A stretch of DNA of 64,000 nucleotides from CAXQZM01 sp965229645 (GTDB taxonomy: Bacteria; Pseudomonadota; Alphaproteobacteria; UBA7985), in the NCBI GenBank assembly GCA_965229645.1, contig OZ245893.1, forward strand, positions 3,100,001 through 3,164,000. The letters run 5' to 3'. Under the pieces are notes generated by a model. That model saw only the letters and a program-made list of their open reading frames with translations. It was not told the origin of the DNA and did no database searches. Shown here in pieces: positions 44,520 through 53,008 of this stretch. The position numbers were made by a program, and so were the translations under genes. The stretch's first letter is position 1; each line of letters opens with the position of its first letter.

Positions 44520-47267
44520 TCAGTGCGCGTCCATCCAGCTGGGCGCGACACCGGCGTCGGCGGTGAGGGGAACGGACAGAGTCAGGACGGGCGCGCACGC
44601 TGTTTCCATGACTTGCTTGACACAGGCCACTGTCGCCTCGACTTCGTCATCGGGCACCTCGAATAGGAGTTCGTCATGGACTTGCAGCAGCATGGTGGCG
44701 CCGAGGTTTGCGGCCGCGAGGGCAGAGGGCATTTTGATCATCGCGCGCTTGATGATGTCGGCGGCCGTCCCTTGGATCGGAGCGTTGATCGCTTGCCGTT
44801 CGGCAAAGCTGCGTCGGGCGGCGTTTTTGTCGGCCATGCCCGGCAGGTGGATTTTGCGGCCAAACAGGGTTTTGACAAATTGATGGGTGCGGGCAAAGTC
44901 GCGCTGCGTCTCCATAAAGTCCTGAATGCCTGGAAAGCGGGCGAAGTAAGCGGTGATGAAGGCCTGGGCTTCGGCGCGACCTATGCCAAGATTGTTGGCG
45001 AGGCCGAAGGCCGAAATGCCGTAAATGATGCCAAAGTTGATGGCTTTGGCGCGGGATCGGGTCTCGCTATCCATGCCCGCGAGCGGCACATTGAACACCT
45101 GACTGGCGGTGATGGCATGGATGTCTTGACCGTCCTGAAAGGCCTGTTGCAGGGCGGTTTCCCCTGCCATATGGGCCGCCAGCCGCAATTCGACCTGGCT
45201 GTAGTCGGCGGAGAGAATTTTGTGCCCTGCCTTGGCGATGAAGGCGCCACGAATGGCCCGCCCCTCGGGCGTGCGGATCGGAATGTTCTGCAGGTTCGGG
45301 TCGGTCGACGAGAGCCGGCCCGTTTGCGCCCCGACCATGGAATAGGACGTGTGGACGCGGCCCGTTGCCTCGTTGACTTGCTGCTGCAGGGCGTCGGTGT
45401 AGGTCGAGCGCAGCTTATTGACTTGCCGCCACTCCACCACTTTGGCGGGCAGGGGATGGACGCGGGCCAAATCTTCCAACACCGAGGCGTCGGTTGAGTA
45501 GGCGCCTGTTTTGGCCGATTTTTTTCCGCCCTCGAGCCCCAAGGTGCCGAACAGCACTTCGCCCAACTGCTTGGGCGATCCGATGGTGAAGGGCCCCCCC
45601 GCCAGGTCATGAATCTCCGACTCTAATTTGTCAGAAGTTAGGGCAAAGTCGTTGGAAAGTTTGCCTAAGAGGGGGGCATCGACGCGAATGCCCGCCTGTT
45701 CCATATCTGCCAGCACGGGCACCAAGGGCCGTTCGATGGTTTCATAGAGGCTAACCATCCCTTCCTGCGCCAAGCGGGGCTTGAACAGGTGCCAAAATCG
45801 GAAGGTCAGATCCGCATCTTCGGCGGCGTAGGCGCAGGCGCGACTGAGGGGGACCTTATCGAAGGTGACTTGGTTTTTGCCCGTGCCCGCCACCTCCTTA
45901 AAGGCCATGGGCCGATGGCCGAGGTAGCGCACCGACAGTTCATCCATGCCATGGCCGTGGCGACCGCCGTCGAGCGCAAAGGACAGCAGCATGGTGTCAT
46001 CGTAGGCCTCGATCTCAAAGCCGTGGCGGCGCAGAACCACCAAATCGTACTTCAAATTGTGCCCGATTTTGAGGATCGAGGGGTCGCGCAGAACGGGATC
46101 CAGCGCCGCGCGCACTTCCGCCAAGGTCAACTGCGGGTCGCAGCGCAGGCCGAACTCATCGACATGATCGACGGGAATATAGCAGGCCTCGCCCGCCGCC
46201 GTGGCAAGTGATAGGCCAACCAGGCGCGCGCGCATTTCGTTGACCGACGTGGTTTCCGTATCGATGGCGAGGTGGAAACTGCTTTGGGCTTTTTGAACCC
46301 AGGTTTGCAACGCCGCGAGGTCCGTCACCAGGGGGTAGGTGCATTGATCCAGCGGGGGTGCCTTGGGCAATGCGGGGGCACCGCCGCCATCGGCGGACCG
46401 TTGCGGGGCGGCAATGTCCACCCCCAGCCGTTCGGCCAGAGTGCGAAACTCCATTTCTTGCAAAAAAGGTTGCAACACGGCGGGGTCGAGGTCGCGATGG
46501 GCAAACTCTTCGATATCCATGTCCACGTCCACCGCCGTTTCGAGGGTGACCAGTCTCCGGCTGAGCCGAGCCTGATCGGCAAAGGCGATCAAGTTGTCGC
46601 GACGTTTGGGCTGCTTGATCTCGCTTGCGCGGGCGAGCAGCGTCTCCAAATCCCCATAAAGATCAATGAGTTGCGCGGCAGTCTTAATACCGATGCCCGG
46701 CACGCCTGGCACATTGTCGGAAGAATCGCCCGCAAGCGCCTGAACGTCGATGACTTTTTCTGGTCCAACGCCGAATTTTTCCTGAACGCCCACGCGATCG
46801 ATCAAAGTGTTTTTCATGGGGTCCAGCATCTTGACCCGGTCGGTCACCAGCTGCATCAAGTCCTTGTCCGAGGAGACGATAAAAACGTCCAGGTCCCGCG
46901 CCTCGCCCAGACGCGCATAGGTGGCGATCAGGTCATCGGCTTCGTAGCCCGCGATTTCGACCACGGGCATGCCGAGCGCGCGGGTCGCCTCGCGGACCAG
47001 GGGGAATTGGGGCACCAAATCCTCGGGCGGCGCGCTACGATTAGCTTTATAGAGGTCATAGATGTCGTTGCGAAACGATCCTCCTTTGGGGTCAAAGACC
47101 ACGGCGAAGTAGTCCGAGGGATGATCCTTGCGCAGGTTGATCATCATTTGAGTGAACCCCCGCACGGCGTTCACAGGCGTACCGTCGCTGCGCGTCATCA
47201 TGGGTAGGGAGTGGTAGGCGCGGAAGATGTAGGCCGATCCGTCGATCAAGTAGAGCGATTTGGGCAT
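44520..47267 (-). CDS. polA: DNA polymerase I
   Basis: A 915-residue, three-domain Pol I used in Okazaki-fragment processing and repair. Residues 1 to about 290 are the 5'-3' nuclease (LIDGSAYIFRAYH, EADDLIATYA, SSDKDLMQLV, GDSSDNVPGVPGIG). The proofreading 3'-5' exonuclease is intact, with LAIDTETTS supplying the Asp/Glu pair. The polymerase domain shows motif A (SADYSQVELRL), motif B (RSRAKAINFGIIYGIS) and motif C (LQVHDELLFEV), ending WMDAH. It is on the minus strand and its promoter lies near MITE-A copy 4, which begins 28 bp upstream. Confidence 0.96.
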   Translation of the reverse strand: MPKSLYLIDGSAYIFRAYHSLPMMTRSDGTPVNAVRGFTQMMINLRKDHPSDYFAVVFDPKGGSFRNDIYDLYKANRSAPPEDLVPQFPLVREATRALGMPVVEIAGYEADDLIATYARLGEARDLDVFIVSSDKDLMQLVTDRVKMLDPMKNTLIDRVGVQEKFGVGPEKVIDVQALAGDSSDNVPGVPGIGIKTAAQLIDLYGDLETLLARASEIKQPKRRDNLIAFADQARLSRRLVTLETAVDVDMDIEEFAHRDLDPAVLQPFLQEMEFRTLAERLGVDIAAPQRSADGGGAPALPKAPPLDQCTYPLVTDLAALQTWVQKAQSSFHLAIDTETTSVNEMRARLVGLSLATAAGEACYIPVDHVDEFGLRCDPQLTLAEVRAALDPVLRDPSILKIGHNLKYDLVVLRRHGFEIEAYDDTMLLSFALDGGRHGHGMDELSVRYLGHRPMAFKEVAGTGKNQVTFDKVPLSRACAYAAEDADLTFRFWHLFKPRLAQEGMVSLYETIERPLVPVLADMEQAGIRVDAPLLGKLSNDFALTSDKLESEIHDLAGGPFTIGSPKQLGEVLFGTLGLEGGKKSAKTGAYSTDASVLEDLARVHPLPAKVVEWRQVNKLRSTYTDALQQQVNEATGRVHTSYSMVGAQTGRLSSTDPNLQNIPIRTPEGRAIRGAFIAKAGHKILSADYSQVELRLAAHMAGETALQQAFQDGQDIHAITASQVFNVPLAGMDSETRSRAKAINFGIIYGISAFGLANNLGIGRAEAQAFITAYFARFPGIQDFMETQRDFARTHQFVKTLFGRKIHLPGMADKNAARRSFAERQAINAPIQGTAADIIKRAMIKMPSALAAANLGATMLLQVHDELLFEVPDDEVEATVACVKQVMETACAPVLTLSVPLTADAGVAPSWMDAH

Positions 47268-47295
47268 AGCCCTTGATGGCCCAGAGTGCTGGGGA

Positions 47296-47639
47296 ATACC
47301 AGCGACGACTGATAATGACTCTTAAGTTCGCTGGTATAAGGGCCGCGACTGCGGCCCCCGCAGCGGCCCCGAGATGAGCTAAGAAAGCGCCTCGGGGTAT
47401 AAGTGAAGGCCCCGTCCTGCGGTCGGGCTGAGCGAGCATCGCGAGCGAGTAGAGACCGCCACTAAAAGCGTCGGGCTGAGCGAGCATCGCGAGCGAGTAG
47501 AGACCGCCACTAAAAGCGTCGGGCTGAGCGAGCATCGCGAGCGAGTAGAGACCGCCACTAAAAGCGTCGGGCTGAGCGAGCATCGCGAGCGAGTAGAGGC
47601 CGCCACCCAAAAAAGCGTCAGCTTTTTTGGCCGTTGGTA
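47296..47639 (-). repeat. MITE-A copy 4, long form (344 bp, inverted)
   Basis: In inverted orientation it starts ATACCAGCGACGA and ends CCGTTGGTAC. The A/T stem reads AAAAAAGC-GTCA-GCTTTTTT, with a base pair changed on both sides relative to other copies. Four 48-bp tandem units are inserted. It fills the divergent interval between polA and leuC, so it may lie between or within their promoters. Confidence 0.8.
47423..47614. repeat. Tandem array, 4 x 48 bp
   Basis: Units start at 47423, 47471, 47519 and 47567 with core TCGGGCTGAGCGAGCATCGC. They are related in complement to the 47-bp units at 38491. The 48-bp period keeps a minus-strand frame open (GLYSLAMLAQPDAFSG repeated), but this has no start context or family match and is not taken as a gene. 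Confidence 0.9.
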
Positions 47640-47736
47640 CGAGTCAGCCCCAAAAGCGCGCGCGCCGTCTTGTCACTTGGGGTGCGGGGACGTAAGGCGA
47701 TCTGACGCTTGAACCCCCAAGACGAAAGTGAGTTGA

Positions 47737-49146
47737 ATGTCCGTTGCGCCGCGCACCCTCTACGACAAAATCTGGGACAGCCATAAGATTCAAGATCAGG
47801 CAGATGGGACTAGCTTGATCTATGTTGACCGCCATTTGGTGCACGAGGTCACGTCCCCCCAAGCCTTTGAAGGGTTGCGAATGGCGGGCCGTCGCGTGCG
47901 CCGGCCCGAACTCACGTTGGCGACACCCGACCACAATGTGCCGACGCAGGGCCGTGCAGCGGGCATCGACGACGAAGAATCGCGGATTCAGGTTGATCAA
48001 CTGCGCAAGAACTGCGCGGAATTTGGCGTTCCCCTGTTCGATATGAATGATCGTCGCCAGGGCGTTGTTCATATCGTTGGACCTGAACAAGGCTTTACGC
48101 TGCCAGGTTTGACCATTGTCTGCGGCGACTCGCATACCTCGACCCATGGCGCCTTCGGCGCGCTCGCCTTTGGCATTGGCACGTCCGAGGTGGAACACGT
48201 GCTCGCGTCGCAAACCTTGAGCCTGCGCAAATCGAAGAACATGAAGGTTGAGGTGCAGGGCACCCTTGGCCTTGGTTGCACGCCCAAGGATGTGATTTTG
48301 GCCATCATCGGTAAAATCGGCACGGCGGGCGGCACGGGGTGCGTGATCGAGTATGTGGGCGAGACCTTCGCGGCCATGACTATGGAGGGGCGCATGACGG
48401 TCTGCAACATGTCGATTGAGGGCGGCGCGCGCGCGGGCCTCATCGCCCCCGACGAGACGACCTTCGCCTACCTAAGGGGACGCACCATGGCCCCTGCTGG
48501 GGCAGATTGGGACCGCGCGGTGGCCTCTTGGCGCCAGCTGCCGAGCGATGCGGGGGCAAACTACGATGAGGTGGTGCGGCTGGATGCAGGTCAAATCGCC
48601 CCGCAAGTCACTTGGGGCACGAGCCCCGAGGACGTAGTGCCAGTGACCGCCAAGGTGCCGAGTGTCCATGACTTTCAGGACCCGAACAAGCGTCAAGCCG
48701 TCGAACGGTCGCTCGAGTACATGGGCCTTAAGCCAGGCACGCCGATGCAGGAGGTGGCGATCAATACGGTCTTCATCGGGTCGTGCACCAATGGCCGGAT
48801 CGAGGATTTGCGCGAAGTCGCCGCCCTAGCCAAGGGTCGCAAAGTCGCCGACAGCGTCCGTGCCATGATCGTCCCAGGATCGGGCCTCGTAAAGGAGCAA
48901 GCCGAGGAGGAGGGCCTTGATCGGGTCTTTACCGAGGCGGGTTTCGATTGGCGCGAGCCAGGTTGTTCCATGTGCTTGGCCATGAACGCCGACCGTCTCG
49001 CCCCAGGGGAACGCGCGGCGTCCACGTCCAACCGTAACTTCGAGGGCCGCCAGGGCCGCGGCGGGCGCACCCACCTGGTCTCCCCCGCCATGGCCGCCGC
49101 GGCGGCTCTGACCGGGCGCCTCACGGATGTGCGGCACCTGGGCTAG
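47737..49146 (+). CDS. leuC: 3-isopropylmalate dehydratase large subunit
   Basis: A 469-residue aconitase-family enzyme that, with LeuD, isomerises 2- to 3-isopropylmalate in leucine synthesis. The [4Fe-4S] cysteines are in IGSCTNGR (about 349) and PGCSMCLAMN (about 409 and 412). Other family motifs are TPDHNVPTQGR, CGDSHTSTHGAFG and GRGGRTHLVSP. Length is normal. leuD and leuB do not follow, although leuC and leuD are usually adjacent; the next gene is fxsA on the other strand. LeuD must be elsewhere if the pathway is complete. Confidence 0.95.
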   Translation: MSVAPRTLYDKIWDSHKIQDQADGTSLIYVDRHLVHEVTSPQAFEGLRMAGRRVRRPELTLATPDHNVPTQGRAAGIDDEESRIQVDQLRKNCAEFGVPLFDMNDRRQGVVHIVGPEQGFTLPGLTIVCGDSHTSTHGAFGALAFGIGTSEVEHVLASQTLSLRKSKNMKVEVQGTLGLGCTPKDVILAIIGKIGTAGGTGCVIEYVGETFAAMTMEGRMTVCNMSIEGGARAGLIAPDETTFAYLRGRTMAPAGADWDRAVASWRQLPSDAGANYDEVVRLDAGQIAPQVTWGTSPEDVVPVTAKVPSVHDFQDPNKRQAVERSLEYMGLKPGTPMQEVAINTVFIGSCTNGRIEDLREVAALAKGRKVADSVRAMIVPGSGLVKEQAEEEGLDRVFTEAGFDWREPGCSMCLAMNADRLAPGERAASTSNRNFEGRQGRGGRTHLVSPAMAAAAALTGRLTDVRHLG

Positions 49147-49390
49147 ACCAACCCAACTGGCGGCGGATGGAATCGAAGGGTCCATCCTTGCACCGTCCCA
49201 TTCCCGTTCCTCGGAGGGGTTCCGACAGGGCGGGGTGGGTTGCGGGATCGGTCATAAAGGCGCCCTAAGTTCAACACCGAAAGACCACCCCGTCGGGCTA
49301 CGCCCGCCACCGCTGCCAACGAGGGGAATGGGGCGTCAACCTGGCCTTAGGGCTTAGTGTCCCTTGCCACTCCACGCAGGACGGCGGCGC

Positions 49391-49915
49391 CTATTTCGCT
49401 TTGCCTTGTTCGTCCCCGGCCTCAACCAGGATCGTTTTTCGGGCATTTTTGTTGCGGCGGGGCTTTTTTTCGGACTTGGAGTCGTTCGGCATGTCCCAAG
49501 GCCCTGCGTAGGGGTCGTCAGCAAAAGTGTCGTCCATCATAGAACTCGATACGTGGGTGCGTACCTTAGCGTAGAGGGCAAGGCGGACGGACGGAACCAG
49601 CAACAAAAGGCCTGTGATGTCAGTCAGAAAACCAGGCGTTATCAAAAAAGCAGCCGTTAGCATGAGGCATAGGCTTTCAAAAATCGACTGCGCCAGGGGC
49701 TTGATCCGCGCCACAGACCCCCGTCCTGGGCCCTTGCTTCGCATCTCGACAAGCACATGGACGCCTTGGGCGCGAATAAGGAAGGCCCCAACGAAGGCCG
49801 AGGCCAGGACCAGGACCACAGTTAACCAAAATCCCAAGTACTGCCCCGACCACATGAATACCATGATCTCCAGGACCGCTATGAGGATCAGAAGTAGGGG
49901 AATAAGGCGCATCAT
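49391..49915 (-). CDS. fxsA: FxsA-family membrane protein
   Basis: A 174-residue inner-membrane protein of the FxsA family, named for suppression of phage F exclusion in E. coli. Start chosen at one of two adjacent ATG codons (49915 or 49912), because upstream residues are Pro/Ser-rich and unlike the family. Membrane segments are RLIPLLLILIAVLEIMVFMW, the following WLTVVLVLASAFVGAFLI, and the family motif region LITPGFLTDITGLLLLVP. The C-terminal tail is long, Lys/Arg-rich and probably cytoplasmic. It is divergent from the Tim44-like gene, a frequent alphaproteobacterial pairing. Confidence 0.85.
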   Translation of the reverse strand: MMRLIPLLLILIAVLEIMVFMWSGQYLGFWLTVVLVLASAFVGAFLIRAQGVHVLVEMRSKGPGRGSVARIKPLAQSIFESLCLMLTAAFLITPGFLTDITGLLLLVPSVRLALYAKVRTHVSSSMMDDTFADDPYAGPWDMPNDSKSEKKPRRNKNARKTILVEAGDEQGKAK

Positions 49916-50134
49916 AAGGCTCAAGACTTGGGGCCAAGGCGTCTGACTTGCAAGTCTTGTCTTTGAAACGGTGTTTGGTGGCGCGCTGGCTTGGCTGCAG
50001 GGCCGCGACGGCAAAAGTCTTGCCGCGCGCCCCTTGATAGGAATGCCGTTTGACCTTAGGTCTTAAGTCGGGTCCCGAAGTCACCGACGGTAGCTTTGCC
50101 CCGCTTGACCAATTTAGAGACAGGACCCGCTGAC

Positions 50135-50827
50135 GTGGCTTGGATTTTTTATGCGCTCATCGCGCTGTTTTTTGGCTACTTGCTGTTTGACGCCTTTGGC
50201 AAGCCCGTCGGGCGTACCAAGCCCGAACCGCGCAAGGAACGCCGTCGTAGCGCCGATGCCGACCGCGCCCAAGCCAGCGGCGACGGCGCATATGAACCCT
50301 ACTCCTACACAGGCGGCGGCCCCGTTGAAGCGGATTTTCAGTTGGATGAAAAGCAGGTCGCGCCAGGGGCAGATCGGGCGCTGATTGAGGAGGGGTTGCA
50401 AGACATCCAGGATGCGGATGCGCGGTTCGAGTTGGATCGGTTCATTGCAGGGGCCAAACGCACTTTAGAGTTGATGCTGGAGGCGTTTCAGGCCCGCGAC
50501 CGCGACCAGTTGCAAATCTTGCTCAAGCAAGACCTGTACGAGGCCTTCGATCAGGCCCTGACCGCCGCCGAAGAAGCCGAGGACAATACCCGCCTGGAGT
50601 TGATTAGCCTCGGCGACCCGCGCCTTGTGGACGCCAAGATGGAGGATACGCTCGCGGTGGTCTGCCTGACCACGCGCCTGGAACAATTGGTCGCCAAGCG
50701 CGATCCCAATGGCGGCGATGTGGAAGGTCTGGGCGAGACCGTGCGTGAGACCGCCGAATACACCTTTGTGCGCGACGTCAATTCTGAAACCCCCAACTGG
50801 TATCTGCGGTCCATCGAAGAGGCTTAA
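50135..50827 (+). CDS. Tim44/TimA-family putative adaptor protein
   Basis: About 230 residues: an N-terminal membrane segment (WIFYALIALFFGYLLFDAFG), a charged low-complexity stretch, then a Tim44-like domain from about residue 85 (DARFELDRFIAGAKRTLELM, DLYEAFDQAL, ETAEYTFVRDV...NWYLRSIEEA). In mitochondria Tim44 tethers the import motor; bacterial homologues are thought to be membrane-linked adaptors. I favour GTG 50135, preceded by ACAGGA, because it begins just before the membrane segment; an in-frame TTG at 50096 is possible. The 219-bp divergent gap to fxsA should hold both promoters; no operator is evident. Confidence 0.82.
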   Translation: MAWIFYALIALFFGYLLFDAFGKPVGRTKPEPRKERRRSADADRAQASGDGAYEPYSYTGGGPVEADFQLDEKQVAPGADRALIEEGLQDIQDADARFELDRFIAGAKRTLELMLEAFQARDRDQLQILLKQDLYEAFDQALTAAEEAEDNTRLELISLGDPRLVDAKMEDTLAVVCLTTRLEQLVAKRDPNGGDVEGLGETVRETAEYTFVRDVNSETPNWYLRSIEEA

Positions 50828-50910
50828 GGAAGCGCTGTTGACGCCGCCGCATCGCGCGGCGTCGCAAACGTAGGTACGAGAGCCTCAAAACTTCGGATAG
50901 CTTGGCGGCA

Positions 50911-51498
50911 ATGGAAAAGACCGCCTACTTGCTGGTCTGCGGGGCCATAGCCAAGGAAGTCCTGACGGTCATTGAGGCCAGCGGCTGGACCCATCTGGAG
51001 GTCCAGGCCCTGCCAGCCATTTTGCACAACCATCCCGACCAGATTCCCGCCCGTGTCGACGCCAAGTTGGCCGAGGTCGCGGGGCAGTACGAGACCTTGC
51101 TCGTGGGCTATGCCGATTGCGGGACCGGCGGCCTCCTCGACCCCATTCTCGAAAAACACGGTGCCACACGCCTGCCTGGGCCGCACTGCTATTCGTTTTT
51201 TGCGGGTGCCAGCGCCTTCGATCAAATGGCCCATGACGAACTGGGGACCTTTTACTTGACCGACTACTTGGTGCGGCAATTCGATACGGTATTCTGGAAA
51301 ACCATGGGCCTAGATCGCTACCCAGAACTCCTTCCCATGTATTTCGGGCACTATCGCAAGGTCGTCTATTTGGTGCAGATTCCCGATCCCGCCTTGGATG
51401 CCAAAGCTAAGGAAGCCGCGGCGCGCATGGGACTTGACTACGAGCGGATCGAGACGGGCCTCGCCCCCTTCGCGGCGGACTTGTCTGCCCTGGTTTAG
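50911..51498 (+). CDS. DUF1638 domain protein, probable glycine betaine demethylation accessory
   Basis: A 195-residue protein matching the DUF1638 family, with YLLVCGAIAKEVL at the start, LLVGYADCGTGG in the middle and conserved HCYSFFAG. Biochemical role is not established. Such proteins recur beside MttB-type methyltransferases, MTHFR-like proteins and 'virulence factor' proteins in alphaproteobacteria that demethylate glycine betaine, and the last two follow here. Conserved Cys and His suggest metal or corrinoid contact, which is inference. ATG 50911 is preferred over the in-frame TTG at 50902. A MITE separates it from the next gene. Confidence 0.8.
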   Translation: MEKTAYLLVCGAIAKEVLTVIEASGWTHLEVQALPAILHNHPDQIPARVDAKLAEVAGQYETLLVGYADCGTGGLLDPILEKHGATRLPGPHCYSFFAGASAFDQMAHDELGTFYLTDYLVRQFDTVFWKTMGLDRYPELLPMYFGHYRKVVYLVQIPDPALDAKAKEAAARMGLDYERIETGLAPFAADLSALV

Positions 51499-51541
51499 TG
51501 CATGTCGTTTCCGCCTGTTTTTGCGCGTGACCGCCGTTCTA

Positions 51542-51739
51542 ATACCAGCGGCGATCCAGAATGACTCCTATGATCGCTGGTATTAAGGGCCGCGACTGCG
51601 GCCCCCGTAGCGGCCCCGAGATGAGCTAAGAAAGCGCCTCGGGGTATAAGCGAAGGCCCCGTCGGAGGCGAAACGCGAAGCGTTTCTGCCGTGAGACACA
51701 AAACGGCAAAAAAAGTGTCAACTTTTTTGCCGTTGGTAT
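51542..51739 (-). repeat. MITE-A copy 5 (198 bp, inverted short form)
   Basis: Starts ATACCAGCGGCGATC and ends GCCGTTGGTAT. Its A/T stem is AACGGCAAAAAAAGT with ACTTTTTTGCCGTT: one C and its partner G are both missing compared with copy 2. It lies inside an apparent operon, 43 bp after one stop and 11 bp before the next ATG. Confidence 0.82.
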
Positions 51740-51750
51740 AAGGCACCAGC

Positions 51751-52062
51751 ATGGGAACTCTGACAATTCGATATTGGCGCGATATGCCCGCCCTAGTTCT
51801 GGCCAAAGAGGGGCGCCGCAACAAGGCGACCGCGCCCTTGCCCGAACGATTTGAAAAGGCCATCGACGCCGCCGCGATGCGCGGCGGTCTGGACTCCACC
51901 GACGATTATTTGTCGGAATGGCGCGACGGCGAAGGCGTGGAATGCGGCGATGACTTGCAAGCGGCGGCGGATGCTAAAGCTGCTGAACTCGACGCGCTCT
52001 ACGGCTCGGACACGCTGAAAGCGCTGATCGCCAATGCTGGGCGCCAGCCCCATTCCGCATGA
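51751..52062 (+). CDS. 'Virulence factor' family protein (Pfam Virulence_fact type)
   Basis: A 103-residue protein with the family's opening pattern (TIRYWRDMPALVLAKEGRR) and LSEWRDGEG...CGDDLQAA. Despite the family name, no virulence role is implied: these small proteins are usually encoded next to MTHFR-like and corrinoid methyltransferase genes, and one such gene follows after 10 bp. Function unknown. Because a MITE ends 11 bp upstream of the ATG, the ribosome-binding site (ATAAGG) straddles the element edge. Confidence 0.78.
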   Translation: MGTLTIRYWRDMPALVLAKEGRRNKATAPLPERFEKAIDAAAMRGGLDSTDDYLSEWRDGEGVECGDDLQAAADAKAAELDALYGSDTLKALIANAGRQPHSA

Positions 52063-52072
52063 GCCAAGCGAC

Positions 52073-52993
52073 ATGAGCGCGACCGACACGAGCAAGACAC
52101 GCGACGCGGTCGTCCAACTGTTTCGGGGCTATACCCTGGAAACCACGCCCAAAGCTGCGGAAAAGGTGCCGCACTTTGCGGATCGCGCCGATCCGCAAAC
52201 GCCGATCTACGTAACCTTTCTGCCTGGGTCTGATTTTGCCGATACCTTGCAAGTGACCAAGCGCATCCTGGCCGAGGGCTTTCGGCCCATTCCCCACCTG
52301 GCAGCGCGGTCCATGCCCAGCCGAAGGTTCTTCGAGGACCAGGTCAAAGCGCTGGCCGACTTGGGGGTTGAGCATGTGTTGTGCATCGCGGGCGGCGTGA
52401 AAACGCCCCTTGGCCCGTTTTCCGATACCATGCAGCTGCTCGACACGGGCGTTTTGGACGCGGCGGGAATGAAATCCATCGGCGTTGCCGGCCATCCCGA
52501 GGGGTCGCCCGATATGTCGGATGCGGCCATTTGGGCGGCAGTTAAGTGGAAAAATGCTTACAACCAGCGTAGCGACGCGCGGGTCTATCAGGTTACACAA
52601 TTTGCGTTCGAGGCGGCGCCGATCATCGCCTGGGATCGCGCGCTGCGGGCGGCGGGGTCAACCTTGCCCGTCTATGTCGGCTTGCCAGGGTTGGCGACGA
52701 TCAAGACCTTGCTGCGCTTTGGCATCGAGGCAGGGGTGGGCCCGTCGCTTGCGTTCATTCGCAAGCAAGCCATGAACGTTATGAAACTCATGACGGTGTC
52801 AACTCCTGCGCAGCAGCTAGTCGGCCTCGCCAACCATGTGACGGCGGAACCCGATTCCTTGATTAAGGGCGTCCACCTCTACCCCCTTGGCGGGTTGAAA
52901 CGGACTGCCGCCTGGGCCAAGGCGGTGGCGAATGGAGACTTTACCCTGACGGCAGATGGGACGGACTTTGGCGTGGACGTTGAGGTCAATTAA
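52073..52993 (+). CDS. Methylenetetrahydrofolate reductase-like protein
   Basis: A 306-residue TIM-barrel protein of the MTHFR family. TPIYVTFLPGSDFADTL, RPIPHLAARSM, the LCIAGGV segment, SIGVAGHPEGSPDM and TQFAFEA correspond to the usual flavin/folate-site segments. It probably interconverts methylene- and methyl-tetrahydrofolate for methyl groups released from betaine, rather than serving as the main MetF of methionine synthesis; that assignment rests on neighbours. ATG 52073 is chosen, 10 bp after the preceding stop; an upstream TTG-type start would overlap that gene. Confidence 0.82.
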   Translation: MSATDTSKTRDAVVQLFRGYTLETTPKAAEKVPHFADRADPQTPIYVTFLPGSDFADTLQVTKRILAEGFRPIPHLAARSMPSRRFFEDQVKALADLGVEHVLCIAGGVKTPLGPFSDTMQLLDTGVLDAAGMKSIGVAGHPEGSPDMSDAAIWAAVKWKNAYNQRSDARVYQVTQFAFEAAPIIAWDRALRAAGSTLPVYVGLPGLATIKTLLRFGIEAGVGPSLAFIRKQAMNVMKLMTVSTPAQQLVGLANHVTAEPDSLIKGVHLYPLGGLKRTAAWAKAVANGDFTLTADGTDFGVDVEVN

Positions 52994-53008
52994 GCCCAGG
53001 GCGCGGCC

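Noticed and set aside
47092..47610. Minus-strand frame encoding four GLYSLAMLAQPDAFSG repeats
   Set aside because: It comes from the 48-bp non-coding tandem array within a MITE; the related array elsewhere has a 47-bp unit that would break any frame.
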